From positions 4,650,001-4,714,000 of the forward strand of contig NW_027331831.1 of assembly GCF_033568475.1 (NCBI RefSeq): a DNA stretch of 64,000 bases. Direction: 5' to 3'. The stretch comes from Henckelia pumila. Its lineage: Eukaryota > Streptophyta > Magnoliopsida > Lamiales > Gesneriaceae. A program made the position numbers and the translations under genes. The notes below the pieces were generated by a model. It was not told where the DNA came from, did no database searches, and saw nothing but the letters and a program-made list of their open reading frames with translations. Below are positions 12,036-25,599 of the stretch, piece after piece; positions within the stretch are counted from its first letter, which is position 1; each line of letters starts with the position of its first letter.

Positions 12036-12286
12036 ATCCGCTGGGCATAGCGAGCTGGTAAGGCCTGCAGTAACGTGGAAAGAAATTCTCCAGCGTTGTG
12101 GGTTTGATTTTCATGTGAAACATATTTTTCATTGAAAATTTGAGGGTATGCTTTGGGGGTTGGACCATATTGTTCTCTCTCTCAGGTCCCTGCCTACTTG
12201 TGCACATCTCTCGATTTAACCCCGCATGAGCCAATGAGCCTCTTACTCATGTGAGATAGAGTCCTCTTCGGGTCAACCCTTTTAAT
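12036..12286 (+). mobile_element. SINE (tRNA-derived), about 251 bp
   Basis: A box-A-like segment (GGCATAGCGAGCTGGTA, about 12044-12060) is followed some 50 bp later by a box-B-like GGGTTTGATTTT (about 12101-12112). This is the internal Pol III promoter layout of tRNA-derived SINEs. The body is flanked by a 14-bp imperfect duplication: AATTTCATTAAATC at 12022-12035 and AATTCAATTAAATC at 12287-12300. The 3' end is a short T-rich tail, as in several plant SINE families. It cannot code. Confidence 0.65.
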
Positions 12287-12300
12287 AATTCAATTAAATC

Positions 12301-13572
12301 GTTTCAGTTCGGTTCAGACAAATACTTACAAAATATTTTTATAAAAATGTTTATATCAATTGTTAGTAAAAAGTTTTAGGGTTTGATTTGAGAACAAATA
12401 TGTGACATCAACTATTTTATAAAAAAAACATTTTAACTTTTGATATCAATCACCGTCTTCATACCTAAAACCTTCCCCAAAAAAAAATCGTCCAATTGTT
12501 CTTTAAAAAATATATTTTGAGAAAACTTTATAAAATATATTTTTCAAAAATATTTTGCAAAATGTTATCCAAACAACATAGTTTTTTTCCCCTCAAAACC
12601 ACTAAAAATGTTTTTTAAAAACATATCCAAATGAAACCCAACCATTTACATTTATAATATCCTTCGCACTTAGCTTTCTAAATAAATTTTACATATTAAG
12701 TGAAGTTTAAATAATCCATTAGTGATCAACTATTGATAACAAGGATCGTGACAATCATTTTGAAAGTCAGTAAGCCGAAAACAACAACAAAAAAGTATGT
12801 GATATTTAGATAATCTCACATGTCCTAATAAAATTTGGACTACTGAATTCAACATTAAAACCAGGATGTGGGTATTGGTAGCCCATAAATAGAGGCCCAT
12901 TTACTTGATAAGAAATGTAGCCCAAATCAAATTGTCCAGACTGCCAACCGAAGACCATATTATATTATGGGCCATATTTATCATATTTTTGGTTTTATTA
13001 TCTTTTTAATATCAATTAAAAAGAATCGACTGAAATTTGATTACACGAAGCATTTTTTTAGAACGCCTGATTTGATTATTGTTTTGAATTGTATTATATA
13101 TATTGTTTACAATTTGAAATATCAATTAAATTGTATATTTATGATAATTCTATATTTTGTTATTTGACTTAAAATAATTAAAATTGTAGTAAAATTTTAA
13201 AAAAAAGTTTTTTTTCACATAAACTCGTATTAATCTCGATAATTTTTTTTATGAGGTGGAACTCACAATCATTATATCCCGAACTAATGCAATAACGTAC
13301 AAACTTTAGTCAAATAAATCTCACTAAACAAGTCATACATATTAGTCCAAAAAATTGTGAGTAAGATAATCGAATTTGTGACATCTGCTCCACCAAGTTC
13401 GAACATCGATAGAACCTTATTTTACTTGCACTAAAAAACAATTGGAATTTTAACTGGAAAAAAATATGATAAAAGGGCAGAGTACTTGATCTCCAAGCAA
13501 AAATAGAGATTAGATTTCATACATAGCGATCGAGCCAGGGAAACCTTGAATCTCAGCACACAGCCACCAGTA
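12301..13572. other. Intergenic region and LRR-gene promoter
   Basis: AT-rich. The last few hundred bases should hold the promoter and 5' UTR of the LRR gene that starts at 13573. No element boundaries seen. Confidence 0.4.
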
Positions 13573-16500
13573 ATGGAGAGCCACCTCGTCAATTTGTGCA
13601 TCGAGGCGGCCACTGAGAGCGCCGCCGCCGTGGATAAGTGGCGGAGGCAGCGGAGAACTCTGGAGCGCATGCCGTTTCAACTCGGAGAGGCCCTCCTTCA
13701 CCGAATCGTCCGCCGTCGCATCCTGTTCCCTTCTCTACTTGAGTATGTCTTCAAACTAGCCAAGTTCTTTTGGTAATCATGGGGCGAATGCGAAGTTCTT
13801 TACATTTCACGATTGCAGTTTGTGCGTATCCAGATTACCGATAATAGATATATAGCTGTGATTACTATTTAGATGCAAGCCTTGCAATGGTTTAGAAGTA
13901 GATTGATCCTCGGCGTTTGAATTAATTAACATGTCGTGTTCTTGGGTCTGCATTCAATCTGCTGTTTGGTCAAAACCCATTAAAATTTGGAAGTGTAAAT
14001 ATTTTACCTGTGAGCATTTCTGTTGGGGATGCAATATTAGCAGTGATAGCTGACATGTTTGGCTATCGTTGATTAGATGCTACATTTGAAATCATTGTTT
14101 TTGCTATTAACATGTTTACAGACTGGATTGCTTTCTTGGTTCAGTTGTATCATGTATGTTGCATTTTTATGTTACCGATATGTGTTTCCATCTCCAGAGT
14201 TTTCAAATACAGTGTGGCAGAAATTGATTTGAGAGGCGAGAACCGCGTGGATGCAGAATGGATGGCATACTTGGGAGCCTTCCAGTACTTGTCTTCTCTG
14301 TTTCTTTCAGACTGCCATAAAATCAATAATTCAGCACTTTGGTGTATGACAGGTTTACAATTGATTCATTATTGGTACTTAATTTGCCACCTTATAAATA
14401 TCTGTACTTTCCATTTGTTCATCTGTCGATAAATAGAATGTTTCTTTGGTTCATGGTAAATGGCAGGCATCATGGTTGTATTGTTGGGCATTCTGTTGTT
14501 ATAAGCTTAACTGTTTAAGGGGCTTGCAATCTTAAAAGTTAAAATGAACTTCTGATTGTTTTCAAATGTATTGCGTTAGAGTTAGTGATGTCATTAACCC
14601 AACTCTCAAGCTTCTAGTCTTCTTAACAGTATTTCCCAAACTATAAGTGCCAAGTTTTTTTGTAGACATCAAGCATTGATTACACGATTTACCTGCGGCT
14701 GAACTGAGTGAGTGATTGTGGTAACACATATAGAGGTTTCATGTATTTCGGGATTTTTCAATTGCTCGATATCTTCAATTCAGGCATGCTTAGTTTGAAG
14801 GAGGTGGACCTTTCAAGATGCTCCAAGATAACGGACGCTGGCATTAAGCATCTTCTGTCCATTCCAGCCCTTGAGAAGTTGAGCATTTCTGAAACGGGTG
14901 TTACAGCAGATGGAGTTGCGCTTCTTGCTTCACTAACTAATTTGTTGGTTTTGGACCTGGGAGGGTTACCTGTCACAGATTCAGCTCTGGGTTCTCTTCA
15001 GGTAGGAAATTTTCTCTCAGTCTCTCACCGCCCCCCAGCTTGCTGCTAGTAATGGAGATTGATGTTTTTATGAACTTTTAACACGTTCCTTTGCTAATGG
15101 ATCTGAACTTAATTTTGGTGCAATTGTGGTGTGATGGTCCTGTGAGCCTTTCATGCGGCAAACATAAAGTGGACACGTTAATTCAGATGTGTTACTCTAT
15201 TTGTTTATACTCAAAATTTTCTTGTTTTAATGATTTTTTGTCAAATGTGTAAGTTGGTCCAGTCTAATTTAAACACTTTTTTAGGTTCTCACAAAATTGG
15301 AACACCTAGACCTTTGGGGGAGTGAAGTGTCTAATGGAGGAGTTCTTCATCTCAAGCAGCTCCCTAAGTTGAAAAATTTAAATCTAGCTTGGACTGGTGT
15401 GACAGAGTTGCCTTATTTGTCATCTCTTGTGTGCCTGAACATGAGTAACTGCACCATACTTTCTCTATTTGAAGGGAATTATCATAAAGCTCAGTTGGAG
15501 AAACTAATAATGCATGGGGCTAAAATTACAGATGCTTACGAAGTTTTCCAGTATGTTGAAACCAATATGCTCAGTTTCTTGGATATATCCAACTGTTCCC
15601 TCGATTCATTCTGCTTTTTGCCTTCTATGGAAGCAATGACCCATTTGAATCTGGGTGATAGCTCACTGGTTGACAATTCAGTTGAACACATTGCATATAT
15701 AGGAGCTAATTTACGATACTTGAATCTTTGCAACACAAGAGTAAGTTCTGAGGGGATTGGAGCATTAGCTGGTCTTGTTCCTAATCTTGAAACTATACTG
15801 TTGGCCGGCACACTCGTTGATGATACAGCTGTCCTATATATTAGCATGATGCCATCACTCAAAGTTGTCGACCTAAGCAGGACAAATGTGAAAGGAGGTA
15901 GACTCGTGTTCAGAAAACCTTATGTTCCTTTCATTTTCAAGTCATCTTTTGTTTTTTACATCGTGGAACCAATAAAGCTAATTTTTCGGACTGCTGCAAC
16001 AGGTCTGATTCACCAGGAGGATAATGTTCTTAACGAGGTCCCATCATTCTCCGCTCTGCAAAATCTCAGCCATCTGGAAAAATTAGACTTGGAGGAAATA
16101 CGAATTAAGGATACAGCATTGTGCCCTCTTGCTAATTTGGGCAGATTGAGCTATTTATCTTTAAGAACCGATTCTCTTACAGATGCTTGTCTTTACCTTG
16201 CATCTTGTGTTCCAAAACTGGTTCATTTCAGTGCTCGTGATGCTTTACTTACCAATGCTGGGATCGAATTATTCGTTCCTCCTCCAGAACTAGAGGTCCT
16301 TGACCTCAGGGGTTGTTGGTTATTGACAAAAGATGGTCTTTTATCTTTCTGTCAAAAACATCCTCAAATTAAAGTGAATCACGAGCTTGTGACGACACAC
16401 GACAAGGAGAATTCCCGTTATTTGTCTCCTCCACCAGATATCATGAGCTCACAACCACCTAAGCGAAAGCAGGAAAAGTTGTCACTGCCAATCATTAAAC

Positions 16501-16689
16501 CTGATGAGAGTTTCTTAGGTATGTTTCTGAAATGTATCTCGACTATCGGTGTGTATGAAGATCTCGTAACCGTTTATAATTGTTGCCTTGACAGATCAAA
16601 GATTGAAATATAACAGAGATGAATTACTCTCTATGCGATTTTCATCTGCATCAGTTTCAACTTCCAATCCCCAAGGTAATTTGATCTGA
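13573..16689 (+). CDS. Leucine-rich-repeat (RNI-like) protein, six exons
   Basis: Exons 13573-13742, 14198-14352, 14784-15001, 15285-15897, 16003-16518 and 16595-16689 join in frame with GT-AG introns and give 588 residues. From about residue 60 the protein is a series of ten or more cysteine-poor LRRs of the SKITDAGIKHLL / LEKLSISETGVT / LEHLDLWGSEVS kind, the superhelical protein-binding type seen in F-box and ZYG11-like adaptors. No F-box, kinase, signal peptide or membrane segment is visible. A basic, Pro/Lys-rich linker (about PPKRKQEKLS) follows the repeats, then a short tail starting DQRLKYNRDELLSMRFSS. The start is the first in-frame ATG. The last exon is read through a possible donor (GGTAAT) to TGA at 16687; splicing there would give a slightly different tail. 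The biochemical role is unknown. Confidence 0.85.
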
Positions 16690-17582
16690 CACGTCAAACA
16701 TTTGGGTGCAACATTTTGCCGTGTTAGAGTGGCTTATGTTTTCTAACGGTGCTAGGCGTACACCTAGTTGTTGTATTCCACTATTGTGTATAATCAAGAT
16801 TAAATGATATTTATTCTCTATCTTTGTGTTTTCTTTAAAAAAAATTATAGAAAAATAGAGTTTTAAAACTAAATTGATGATCTATTTTTATCCAATTCAG
16901 CTCCATCACTGCTTTCCTACATATTTTGAAAATAATATACATTGGATTTACCAGAGGGTTGCGCTGATGTTGGTATTAACGTAGAATTTGTTCCTTAATT
17001 GCACACTTGTTATTTTGGTTGATCGAGTCTTGACACATGGAGAAGCACATTAAAAAACCGGTGTTGATCGAGAAATAATATTCTTTTAGCTTTATCATAC
17101 CGTTTGGTTTGAGTGATATGTTAAATAATACATAGATAAGTAATATAATGTATTAAAAAATAAATAAAAATGATAATTAATATAGTATTGGATTTGATTG
17201 ATAGATTATAGTTTATTTAATTATTGATTAAATTTTATATAAAAATGATAAATTACTATTTTGTCTTTTTAACAATAAAATATAAATGACGAAAAGAACG
17301 TGGAATTGAATGTGACAAGTTATACATGGACTAACAATATTGCCAACCAAACAGTACCACTTGTTTTCATAATTTTTTTATGTTCATTGACATGGAATAT
17401 CATCAATAGCACCAAACAATCTCGAAATTTTTAAAAAATGAAGCATTGGCTCGCCCTCCGTCACATATTTTAAAGTCGACATGTGATTCTTTAAGCAAAC
17501 TTTTTTTTTAAAAAAAAACAAAATTCTATAAGCAGAAGGCTGGTGACCGCTCAATCATCTAACCGTTAGACGCCTAGATGAT
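16690..17582. other. Intergenic, AT-rich
   Basis: 3' flank of the LRR gene. No supported feature. A short hairpin (AATCATCTA ... TAGATGATT) lies at about 17552-17584. Confidence 0.35.
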
Positions 17583-17995
17583 TTTTTTAAACGATATTTT
17601 AATTAATTAAACATATATATATATATATTTTTATAACATCTAATATTAGTCAAAATAAGTATATATTTATTCAATATTTTCATTAATATTTTTTCAATCA
17701 TGCTTATTAATGTGCATATATTTCGATCAAATATGCATATATTAGTTCAATCTTTTTTTAAAAAAAAAAATTAATTAATATTTTTAATTTTATTTTTGTA
17801 AGGAAAAATAATCAAATTGTTTAAATATCAGTCTAGGCACACTATTTTTCAACCGACCCCTAAAAGGTGTATTAAACACCGTCTTTTAGAATACCGTCCA
17901 TTAATCCTATCAGTAGCTCAAGGAATCATCACAACATTCCCTTTGAAAATTGAATTACATAGTAGGTGTGATTTGGAAGATAAAAATATCTAATT
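17583..17995 (+). repeat. Old dispersed repeat, uninterrupted copy
   Basis: Similar in order and orientation to the sequence around 36255-36297, 36830-36907 and 47209-47520. Shared landmarks are TTTTTTTAAA...TTAATTAA, TATAACATCTAA/TATAATATCTAA, TTCATTAATATT...TTTCAAT, and AGTAGCTCAAGGAATCATCA (17912-17931) with CATTCCCTTTGAAA. This copy lacks the transposons that split the other one. Family unknown. Confidence 0.6.
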
Positions 17996-18533
17996 TAAAA
18001 ATATCTAATTTAATATTAGTATATTTTTTCCTTCGTAATTTTCAGAAATTCCACTCTTTAGTTCATAAGAAATGACCAACATTCAAGTGGGTTACCTATT
18101 CAGCGTCGTTGAATTACTAACTTGAAACTTTTTACCACTATTCGAATATAAAATAGAATACGAGCAAACTTATCATTTATGCCGTCTAATGGCACCAACC
18201 ATTAGTTTGAAAAGATAATAATCCGTTGAATTTTGATAAATATAATATTTTGAAATTGGAGGGAAGAAAAACAGAGATTCGCAAAAATTTTCGAAATGGT
18301 TTTTTACCTGAAACTTGAAAGAACTGCAAGGGCGTCAAGAACGCAACCGCAGCCTGCAGAGTTGATTCTGGTCGAGTGAGCCTTTGATTCCCATGTTTAC
18401 CCATCTACCAGAGAAACTCACATAAAAACTGAAACAAACTTGAGAAATTACGCATTAACCACATCAGCAGCAAGCAAACGGACAAGGAAATAAAACAGAT
18501 TGCCAATTTCAAAACTCAGAAATATAAATTGTC

Positions 18534-21486
18534 TCAATGTGTACTTTCAGGAGAATGATGTATCCGGCTTAAAATTATTGACTCAGACACAACAAACTCT
18601 GGCGTCAGCGCCTCCAAACACACATCAGAATTTAGAGGAGTACCACAACTAGTAACGCCTGATTTTACGTCCTCAATGTTATCATCATTTTTCACCTCCA
18701 CAAATAAAGGTCTCTCCTCAATGATCTGATCCTTCAGTGGTAGTTCTGATGCTTCATGTTCTTTGGTAGAAACTGGCTCTTCGGATTTTACCATTGTGTT
18801 GGCCGGAGGTTGATCAAGATTTTGATGGGCAGATTCAGTATGACCTTCAGCATCTGATGAAGTATCTGAAAGAGTTAACTCCACATTCACATGTGGACGC
18901 GCGTCTTTTTCCTCTTGCATGTCACTGGTTCTAGACCGCTCCTCAGTTTTATCATCTTCTATGTTGAGATCCTCGTGATCAGACTTGGTAAAAGGTAAAG
19001 GCAGGTTGGCATTTGAAAATTTCTCCCCGCTTTTAACTTTGTCAAAGCTACCTTTTTGGCTCTCATAAAGGGATATTGCTTTCTGCAATTACAATAGAAT
19101 CGAAACCAGGGAAAAATCAATATATGCACAACAATGGGTACTTGAAAATTGACATTTTAATAGAAACAGACAAGAACGAGGAAATCTCTGAAGGGTTCCA
19201 TAGCAAATAATAATACTATGCATATGTCATAAAGCCTAACAGATGCTACTAAAAAGGTCTCTTTTTACTGGGTCTTCTAGCTGCTGCTTATACATCTCAA
19301 TACAGATGGTGAAAGGGATCAATCATGGATTAATAGGAGAAATTACACAGATGAATCATCTATTTTAGCTCATCAGAAAAACTGCAGTATCAGCAAAACA
19401 TCACATATAAATTCACCATATCCCAGAACACTAGTGTCAACAAAACTAACACTTCATTGTAAAATGATAAGTTGATGTAAGAAAAATTTTACTGATCTAC
19501 AATGGGCTCCACAATTGAAATGAACTGTACGTCACAGTATTCTATATTGGAGTATGCTTTTAAAATATTCCTAAACATATAAACACACCATTCTTCAACG
19601 TCATAAAATACCTGGAAAATAGAATCATCCACAGTTTCAGATAGGGAAAATCTTAAAATTTGGTGAGGTGCTACTTTAGCTTCTATGGCCTCCTGTCATC
19701 AAAAAAGAAAATTAAAAAAAAACATTAGTTTTATGACATGAGTAAAACAATATGATAAATACATAAGACCCTGTTGTTTAACCTCGATGAATGACATTTT
19801 TAAATCATCTATATCAGAAATTATGCTCTGATCCATATCAATAACATCTCTGCACTGATTGAATAACTCAGGTTCAGTAAGATCTGCAGAAATATCAAGC
19901 TTGGAAAGGTAAGCCAGGCAAAAAGGTACATCATCCTTCTTCGAGATTTTAGTTAAATTACTAGGATCCTCGAGGTTATATATGGCAGCATCGGCAGAAT
20001 TAATTTCGGATTCATAAGTGGATTGGTTGACATCATTGGTTGCTGCCTGCTCATCCGGAAATATTTGTTCATTCTGAGTTGGCTGAATGGATTGAACAGC
20101 CAATGCTTCATCCATATTCAGTGAAATGTCATTCTCTTTGTCATATGATTGCATCTCCAAGCACGCAGTATTACTTGGCCCCTTCCACAAATCTCCAGTT
20201 GTATCCCAGCCTCGACCACCAAGCAGGCTTCTAGAATGGTCCCACCCTGGCCCACCGTAACTGTGAGCCTCATCTCGAAAGACAGCATTACTTGCATCCC
20301 AAGAATGCAATGAATTACATGAATCATCAACAGGATTGTGCCATCCCACTGGGCGAACAGGGCCTGAAAATCTGTCATTGTCGGAAATGTGATAAGGAGC
20401 AGGATGGTTCGGATCCACGGGTGGTCTGATGCCAAACATTGCTGGAGCTGGAAATGGCTGCATTACTGAATGAAAACTAACAGGGGGCGGAGGATGTGGG
20501 AAAGACATGAAACCATTTGGAACAGTAGACGGCCAGCTTGGCACGCCTCTCCAAGGATTTCCTTGAATTCTTGCCAGATTAGGATTGCCGCCGCTCCTCC
20601 TATGACGGATGTTCGACTTAAATCTGCCGTCATCTTCAATCGAGCCTGACATCAAAGGGCTGTCCACCCCTGTTCTCAAAGGAGGAAGAGGTGGAAACGA
20701 CTTAGAACTTCCAGATAAATGGTTATTTCGTGTAAAAGAGGAAGACATGGATAGAGTATCCACATCAGCTTGTGAATGTTCATCTCTAGGAAGCCCGTCC
20801 ATGGTGAACTCACGACGTTCCCTACCTTCCTTCCCAGTGTGGTCCTTCGTATCTCGAGACCCACTACTCCTCTGCGTCATTTCTTCAATATCAATATTTC
20901 TTCTTACATCGGACCTATTAAACTGCCTCCAATCAGTATTTGAGGATGGAGACTTATTCCGTTGTTTCAATGGTGATGAACGAATGTCTGATTTTGAACG
21001 TCTTTCAGCAGATGACTCTTTCAAATGACCATCTTCTTTCTGACCGAGTTTCTCCAGTGACCGAGATGAGGTCTTGTCAGATCCTCCCGCAGCATAATCT
21101 CTGCCAGAAGTCATACTGTGTCGAAGTCTTTCTTCATCACTATATTCCCTATGCTTGTATTCGTCCTGCTTAGTGACCCTGAACAACAGCCAAAGGAAGT
21201 GCACGCATGTTTGATCAAAACAGCAAACTATATACTAAATTATTCTTTTTAACTAGCAGCATATACTACAACAGAACACGAAAATATAAGCAATAGCTAC
21301 ATCATTGCCTAAATTTCTTTTTTATAAGAACAAAAGGTCGCATCATAATCACATAAAGGTGTCATTGTGTCAAAGAAGATGGAAATTAACCTTCACTTGT
21401 GCTCCGGAGAAAATTCGCAAGCATATGATACCAAGGGGACTAACACACTTAACCAACCGATTCCCCACCTAAAAAAACACACACAC

Positions 21487-21534
<48 letters not shown>

Positions 21535-24500
21535 GTTCCTCTTTTTATTTGAAATTGCACGTCATTATTCGTCAGCAAAAAACAATCCAATGTGGACTTT
21601 TAAAAAAGAATTGGCAGAAATTAAAGCATCAGGTGAGAAGAACCATGAAATCCTCCAATATACTCTTCAAAATAGTATTAACCTATTTGTTATGGAATCT
21701 GTTTCAATTTCAATTTCATCAAGCAACTCCAAAAATTCGAGGCAATGATTCTTTTCTCATGCACCCAACCTCATTGTAAATGGTAAAACTTTTATACAAC
21801 TAATAACTTATCCTCTACAGAAAAACGAACAATAAAACAAACTCACTAGGATCGCAACCATTTCTGAGTTTTGCATCAGTATTCTAGTCAGAGTTAGTCA
21901 AAATAACAACTGGAATAATGTTACTGGACATGAATAATTACCTATAGTTATCCCTTGAAGCAAGAGTGCTTGAGCGGGGTGACCTACACTGTCTGCCATG
22001 GCTTAGATTAAGTTCAATGTCAGCATTCCTTGATGTAGATTGCCCTCTGTCAGGTACTGAGTCCATTCGTGCTTCGCTTCCACTTCTCTTTTCTGAATCA
22101 AATCTTTGATCCTTAGTACTTCGGGACCTAACATCATGATTATCCTGTTTTCCAGTAGTTCTTCTCCTACCTTGATCATCTCTATACCTACCTGTTCCAT
22201 CATCATGCATTGGACTATCATCATGTGTGCTTGAATGTTTAGAATGATGATCAGTACCACAAACACCGTCATCTGAATGCCTATGGTCAGATTTGTCGCC
22301 AGAACAGTCCCTTGTAGCAATTTTACTATATTTTGCTTCTCTTGGTCTCTTCTCTCTATCAAAATCATCCGTCTGTTTGCTATCCTTATATCGACTCTCT
22401 CTTTCAAAATCTTCTCGATGCTTTTCTTCCTTGGTAATATTATCTCTACGGCTCTCTTCTCTATAATTTTTTTCCCAGTGTCTATCATCTCTATCCCCAT
22501 TTTCGTAATGCCTAATATCACTATGTCGACCATTTTTTTCTCCATCATCACGACATCGATCATCCACGCGTTTGCTTTCCCTTTTACTGTCTTCACGATG
22601 CCTATAATCCCTGCGTCGATCAGCACTGTCCCGATATTTATCATCCTTCATCTTGGTATCTTTCTCTCCAACTACAAGATGCTTTTCGTCTTTATGTCTA
22701 TTATCTCTATCACCATTTCCACGGTGTCTATCCTCTCTACGCTCGGCATCTTTCCCAACATCTTCTATATGCTTGAAATCCCGATGTTTATTATCGTTCT
22801 TCATTTCTTCATGGTACTTCTCATCCCTTTGCCCATCATTTTTGTGATCATCTTCGTGATACTTCTGTACATAAATTATATCCTTGGGCTTATCATCTTT
22901 GTATTTGACATCCTTGGCATGGTCACTTCTTGAGGACAATCCTCTTTCATCACCTTTTTTAAAATCATCATGATGGTTACCTCTGTCATTGGAGCTTTCT
23001 CCTCTCCTGTGTATCCTTTTATCAACTTCCTTCTCTAACTCAGGATTTTGTAACTCCACTTCTACAGGGAAATCTGCAGAAAGAAATCAAATTTACAATA
23101 TAGAAATATTTAGTACACCTTCTCAGGATTGGCACCATTCCAGAAAATAACGGCACAATGTAAATCAACTAATCTTCTAGATAGATGGATTTTAAAATAG
23201 TAAAAAAACCCATATCCCTCAAAAAATAAAACTTAAGTTATCCTACTTTTGTTTATGCTATTGAATAACAACTCCACTAGAACTTATGAAGTTTCAACTT
23301 TCAACACAGAAATACAAGCCATTAGGTTGTTTAGTTGCTTCACAAACACCAACAGAAAAAGCATTTATAGAGAGAGAATTTTTTCGGTTAATGCACCATA
23401 CAGATGATGAGAATTTAAACAAAAAAAAAACAGAAGAATAAGAAAAGCCTTTCAACTGACGGGAAAGGTCGATCAATAGATAAAAATAAACATATTCCTA
23501 CTACGATGCAATCAAATCATAACTAAATCTAGAGGTACCTTTTCCACTTAACATGCCAAATTCATCACAAACATTAGTAAAATGAGTGGGAGGATGTTAG
23601 GAATATAGTAAGGCATCTCTTTCGTGAAACCAGATATCTTCTCTTGCTTCCAGTTCATTGATTAAATACATTCCTCAAATTTAATCTTATGTCAATTATC
23701 TGATTCTAACTCCACGGTATGAGTCCCGTATGGTTTCAAAAGGAATTGAAATGAAGAAATCAAATGAAACTATAAGATGTAACATAAAGTGCTCGAAGTG
23801 TTCAGCTAGAATCAACAGTAAAACGAGAAAACATCTAAACCGTTTCACTGGGAGTATTCTCTCCAACTTCCACCTCATTCCAAACCAGTATAAACTCCAT
23901 TGACATGTCATCTTCTGTAAGAACCTGGATAACTCTAACCACCAATAACTCAAACTGACGGTCATAAATGATATTCCGTGGACAGATGCACTACTCACTA
24001 GACAGAAGTTTCTTGCTTGACCAGTGGTTCAATTGTCAACATTACCGGCTGATGCAAAAAGAACTTTCAAATTATCAAATAAACAATGATCCTTGAGTGA
24101 ACCAAAATTTGTTTTTAACCACCAGAACTTCTCGACTGCACACAGAAATAAGTATGATACAACGAGAAAATGTCAATAACATGTTCATTCCACAACACAA
24201 AAGTCATCTTACCTGAGATTTCTCGAGCACGTTTAACCTTTCTCTCCACAACAAGATCCCCCGACTGTAATTCCTTCTTCTTGCCAACATCCATATCCAC
24301 TAAATCTGTCTTAGCATCCCCGCGCTTACTAAGCTGGCCTAAATCCTTCTCCTTCTCCTTCTCCTTCTCCTTCTCCTTCTCCTTCTCCTTCTCCTTCTCT
24401 GCCCTGCGATCCTTGCCCTTGTATTCCTTCCCTTCTTTCTGACCGGAATAATCCCTCTCAGACTTCCTCTTAGACTCTCCTTTACTCCTGCTGTCCTCTT

Positions 24501-24993
24501 TTTCCACCACAACAGCTGAACTCTCCATCTCTCCAGCACTTACACTTTCATACTTTTTATCCTTATTATTATTCTTCCACTCCATTCTCGAACTTTCCCC
24601 TTTATTGTTGACTTCTTTCAATTTAGTGGCTTTGTCCCCTTTGATTTTCTCCTTCTCTACGATCCTGTCACTATAGCCTCTTTCTTCTCCACCTCCATTC
24701 CACCTGTCTACACCATCGCCGATAGCAGTTTTCTCTTTCCGCCTTTTTGATGAAAAATATTCCTCCGAGGCCTCGCCATTCGTATAAACATTCGGATCTT
24801 TACCTTCCTTGCCTTCTCGTGCCTGGGATAAAGTTTTGCGTTTCTCACCGGTAGCTGAATCGCGAGAATCCTTCCCCAAGTTCTCATCCCTACTACCTTT
24901 ATCCTTCGTCCTTACATCCTCTTCGGAGTCTGGATAATCCTTTGAACTGTGTTTGCTCTGCTTATGTGATCTGTGCCTCGAACTCCTGGGCAT
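18534..24993 (-). CDS. Large charged, RS-like nuclear protein (plant-specific), five exons
   Basis: Exons 24993-24213, 23073-21942, 21178-19783, 19692-19612 and 19082-18534 join in phase with GT-AG introns and encode 1312 residues. The N-terminus (MPRSSRHRSHKQSKHSSKD) and residues 1 to about 640 are almost all Lys, Glu, Asp, Arg, Ser and His, including an (EK)n run at about residues 198-216 and many HxxD/RDDRH-type repeats. Such composition is typical of splicing and mRNA-export factors in nuclear speckles. Residues about 640-1000 include a Pro-rich part (SFPHPPPPVSFHS). The C-terminus is acidic and ends in RIHHSPESTH. No RRM, CCCH finger or helicase domain is visible. It resembles, from memory, Arabidopsis AT5G53440. 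I infer RNA processing from composition only. Introns are long; the second (21179-21941) holds an (AG)20 tract. Confidence 0.8.
21491..21531. repeat. (AG)20 microsatellite in an intron
   Basis: An uninterrupted AG run in the second intron of the large charged-protein gene. On the transcribed strand it is a (CT)n tract. Confidence 0.95.
24345..24399. repeat. Coding hexamer repeat encoding (Glu-Lys)n
   Basis: About nine tandem copies of CCTTCT, in frame in exon 1 of the charged-protein gene, where the minus strand encodes alternating Glu and Lys. Slippage would change the protein by whole EK units without a frameshift. Confidence 0.9.
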
Positions 24994-25599
24994 GGCTGTA
25001 ACTTCACTTCGCCTCTAACAAACTCCCAAGCCCTAAAATTCCCACAAATTGCACCACCCAACAACAAAATCAACCCAAACTTTACTTAAAATTGACCCCG
25101 CTGACCCAAAATTAAAAAAAAAAAAAAAAGGAAAGCGGACAACCACACTACTAAAAAGTAATTCACCACAGAAAAACAAAAAAATAAATAAATAATGAGA
25201 AACCCTAATTCGAGCAGTTTCCAAACCAAACTTCGCACCAATCAAATCAAAAAGCCGCCTTTAATTCCCCGTTGAAAGTGTAGAACCTGGGACGCTAAGA
25301 CAAAACCGTCCACAGTCCGAAGACTTTGATCCCTCAGATCGATTGACTGCGGCGGAACAGAAATATCTAAATACACAATGAACGAAAATGCATTTAATCA
25401 TCAACATGAAAAATCAAAGTGATTCCGAGAAATTTGGGGAGGAAGAACATAATTGGGAAATTCTGAGAGAGATCGGAGGCGAAAGCAAAAGGGCATGCCT
25501 TTGGGAATCGCGGATAGCTGGTCAGACCAAACGATTTGACCTCCGGAGATACGTAAGGACTTGCATTTCTACATATTTTTGATGTGTCAAATATTTATG
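24994..25599. other. 5' flank of the charged-protein gene
   Basis: Contains its 5' UTR and promoter on the minus strand. A run of 17 A residues lies near 25113-25129. No clear TATA box identified. Confidence 0.4.

Noticed and set aside
18186-18404. Minus-strand frame MGKHGNQRLTRPESTLQ and onwards, downstream of the charged-protein stop
   Set aside because: It reads like an exon but I recognise no family, find no partner exon, and it may be 3' UTR. Left unannotated.
22003-22933. Long open frames of 213 and 218 codons overlapping the charged-protein exon
   Set aside because: Shadows of the real exon's biased codon composition; the Ile/Met- or Phe/Ile-rich products have no family.
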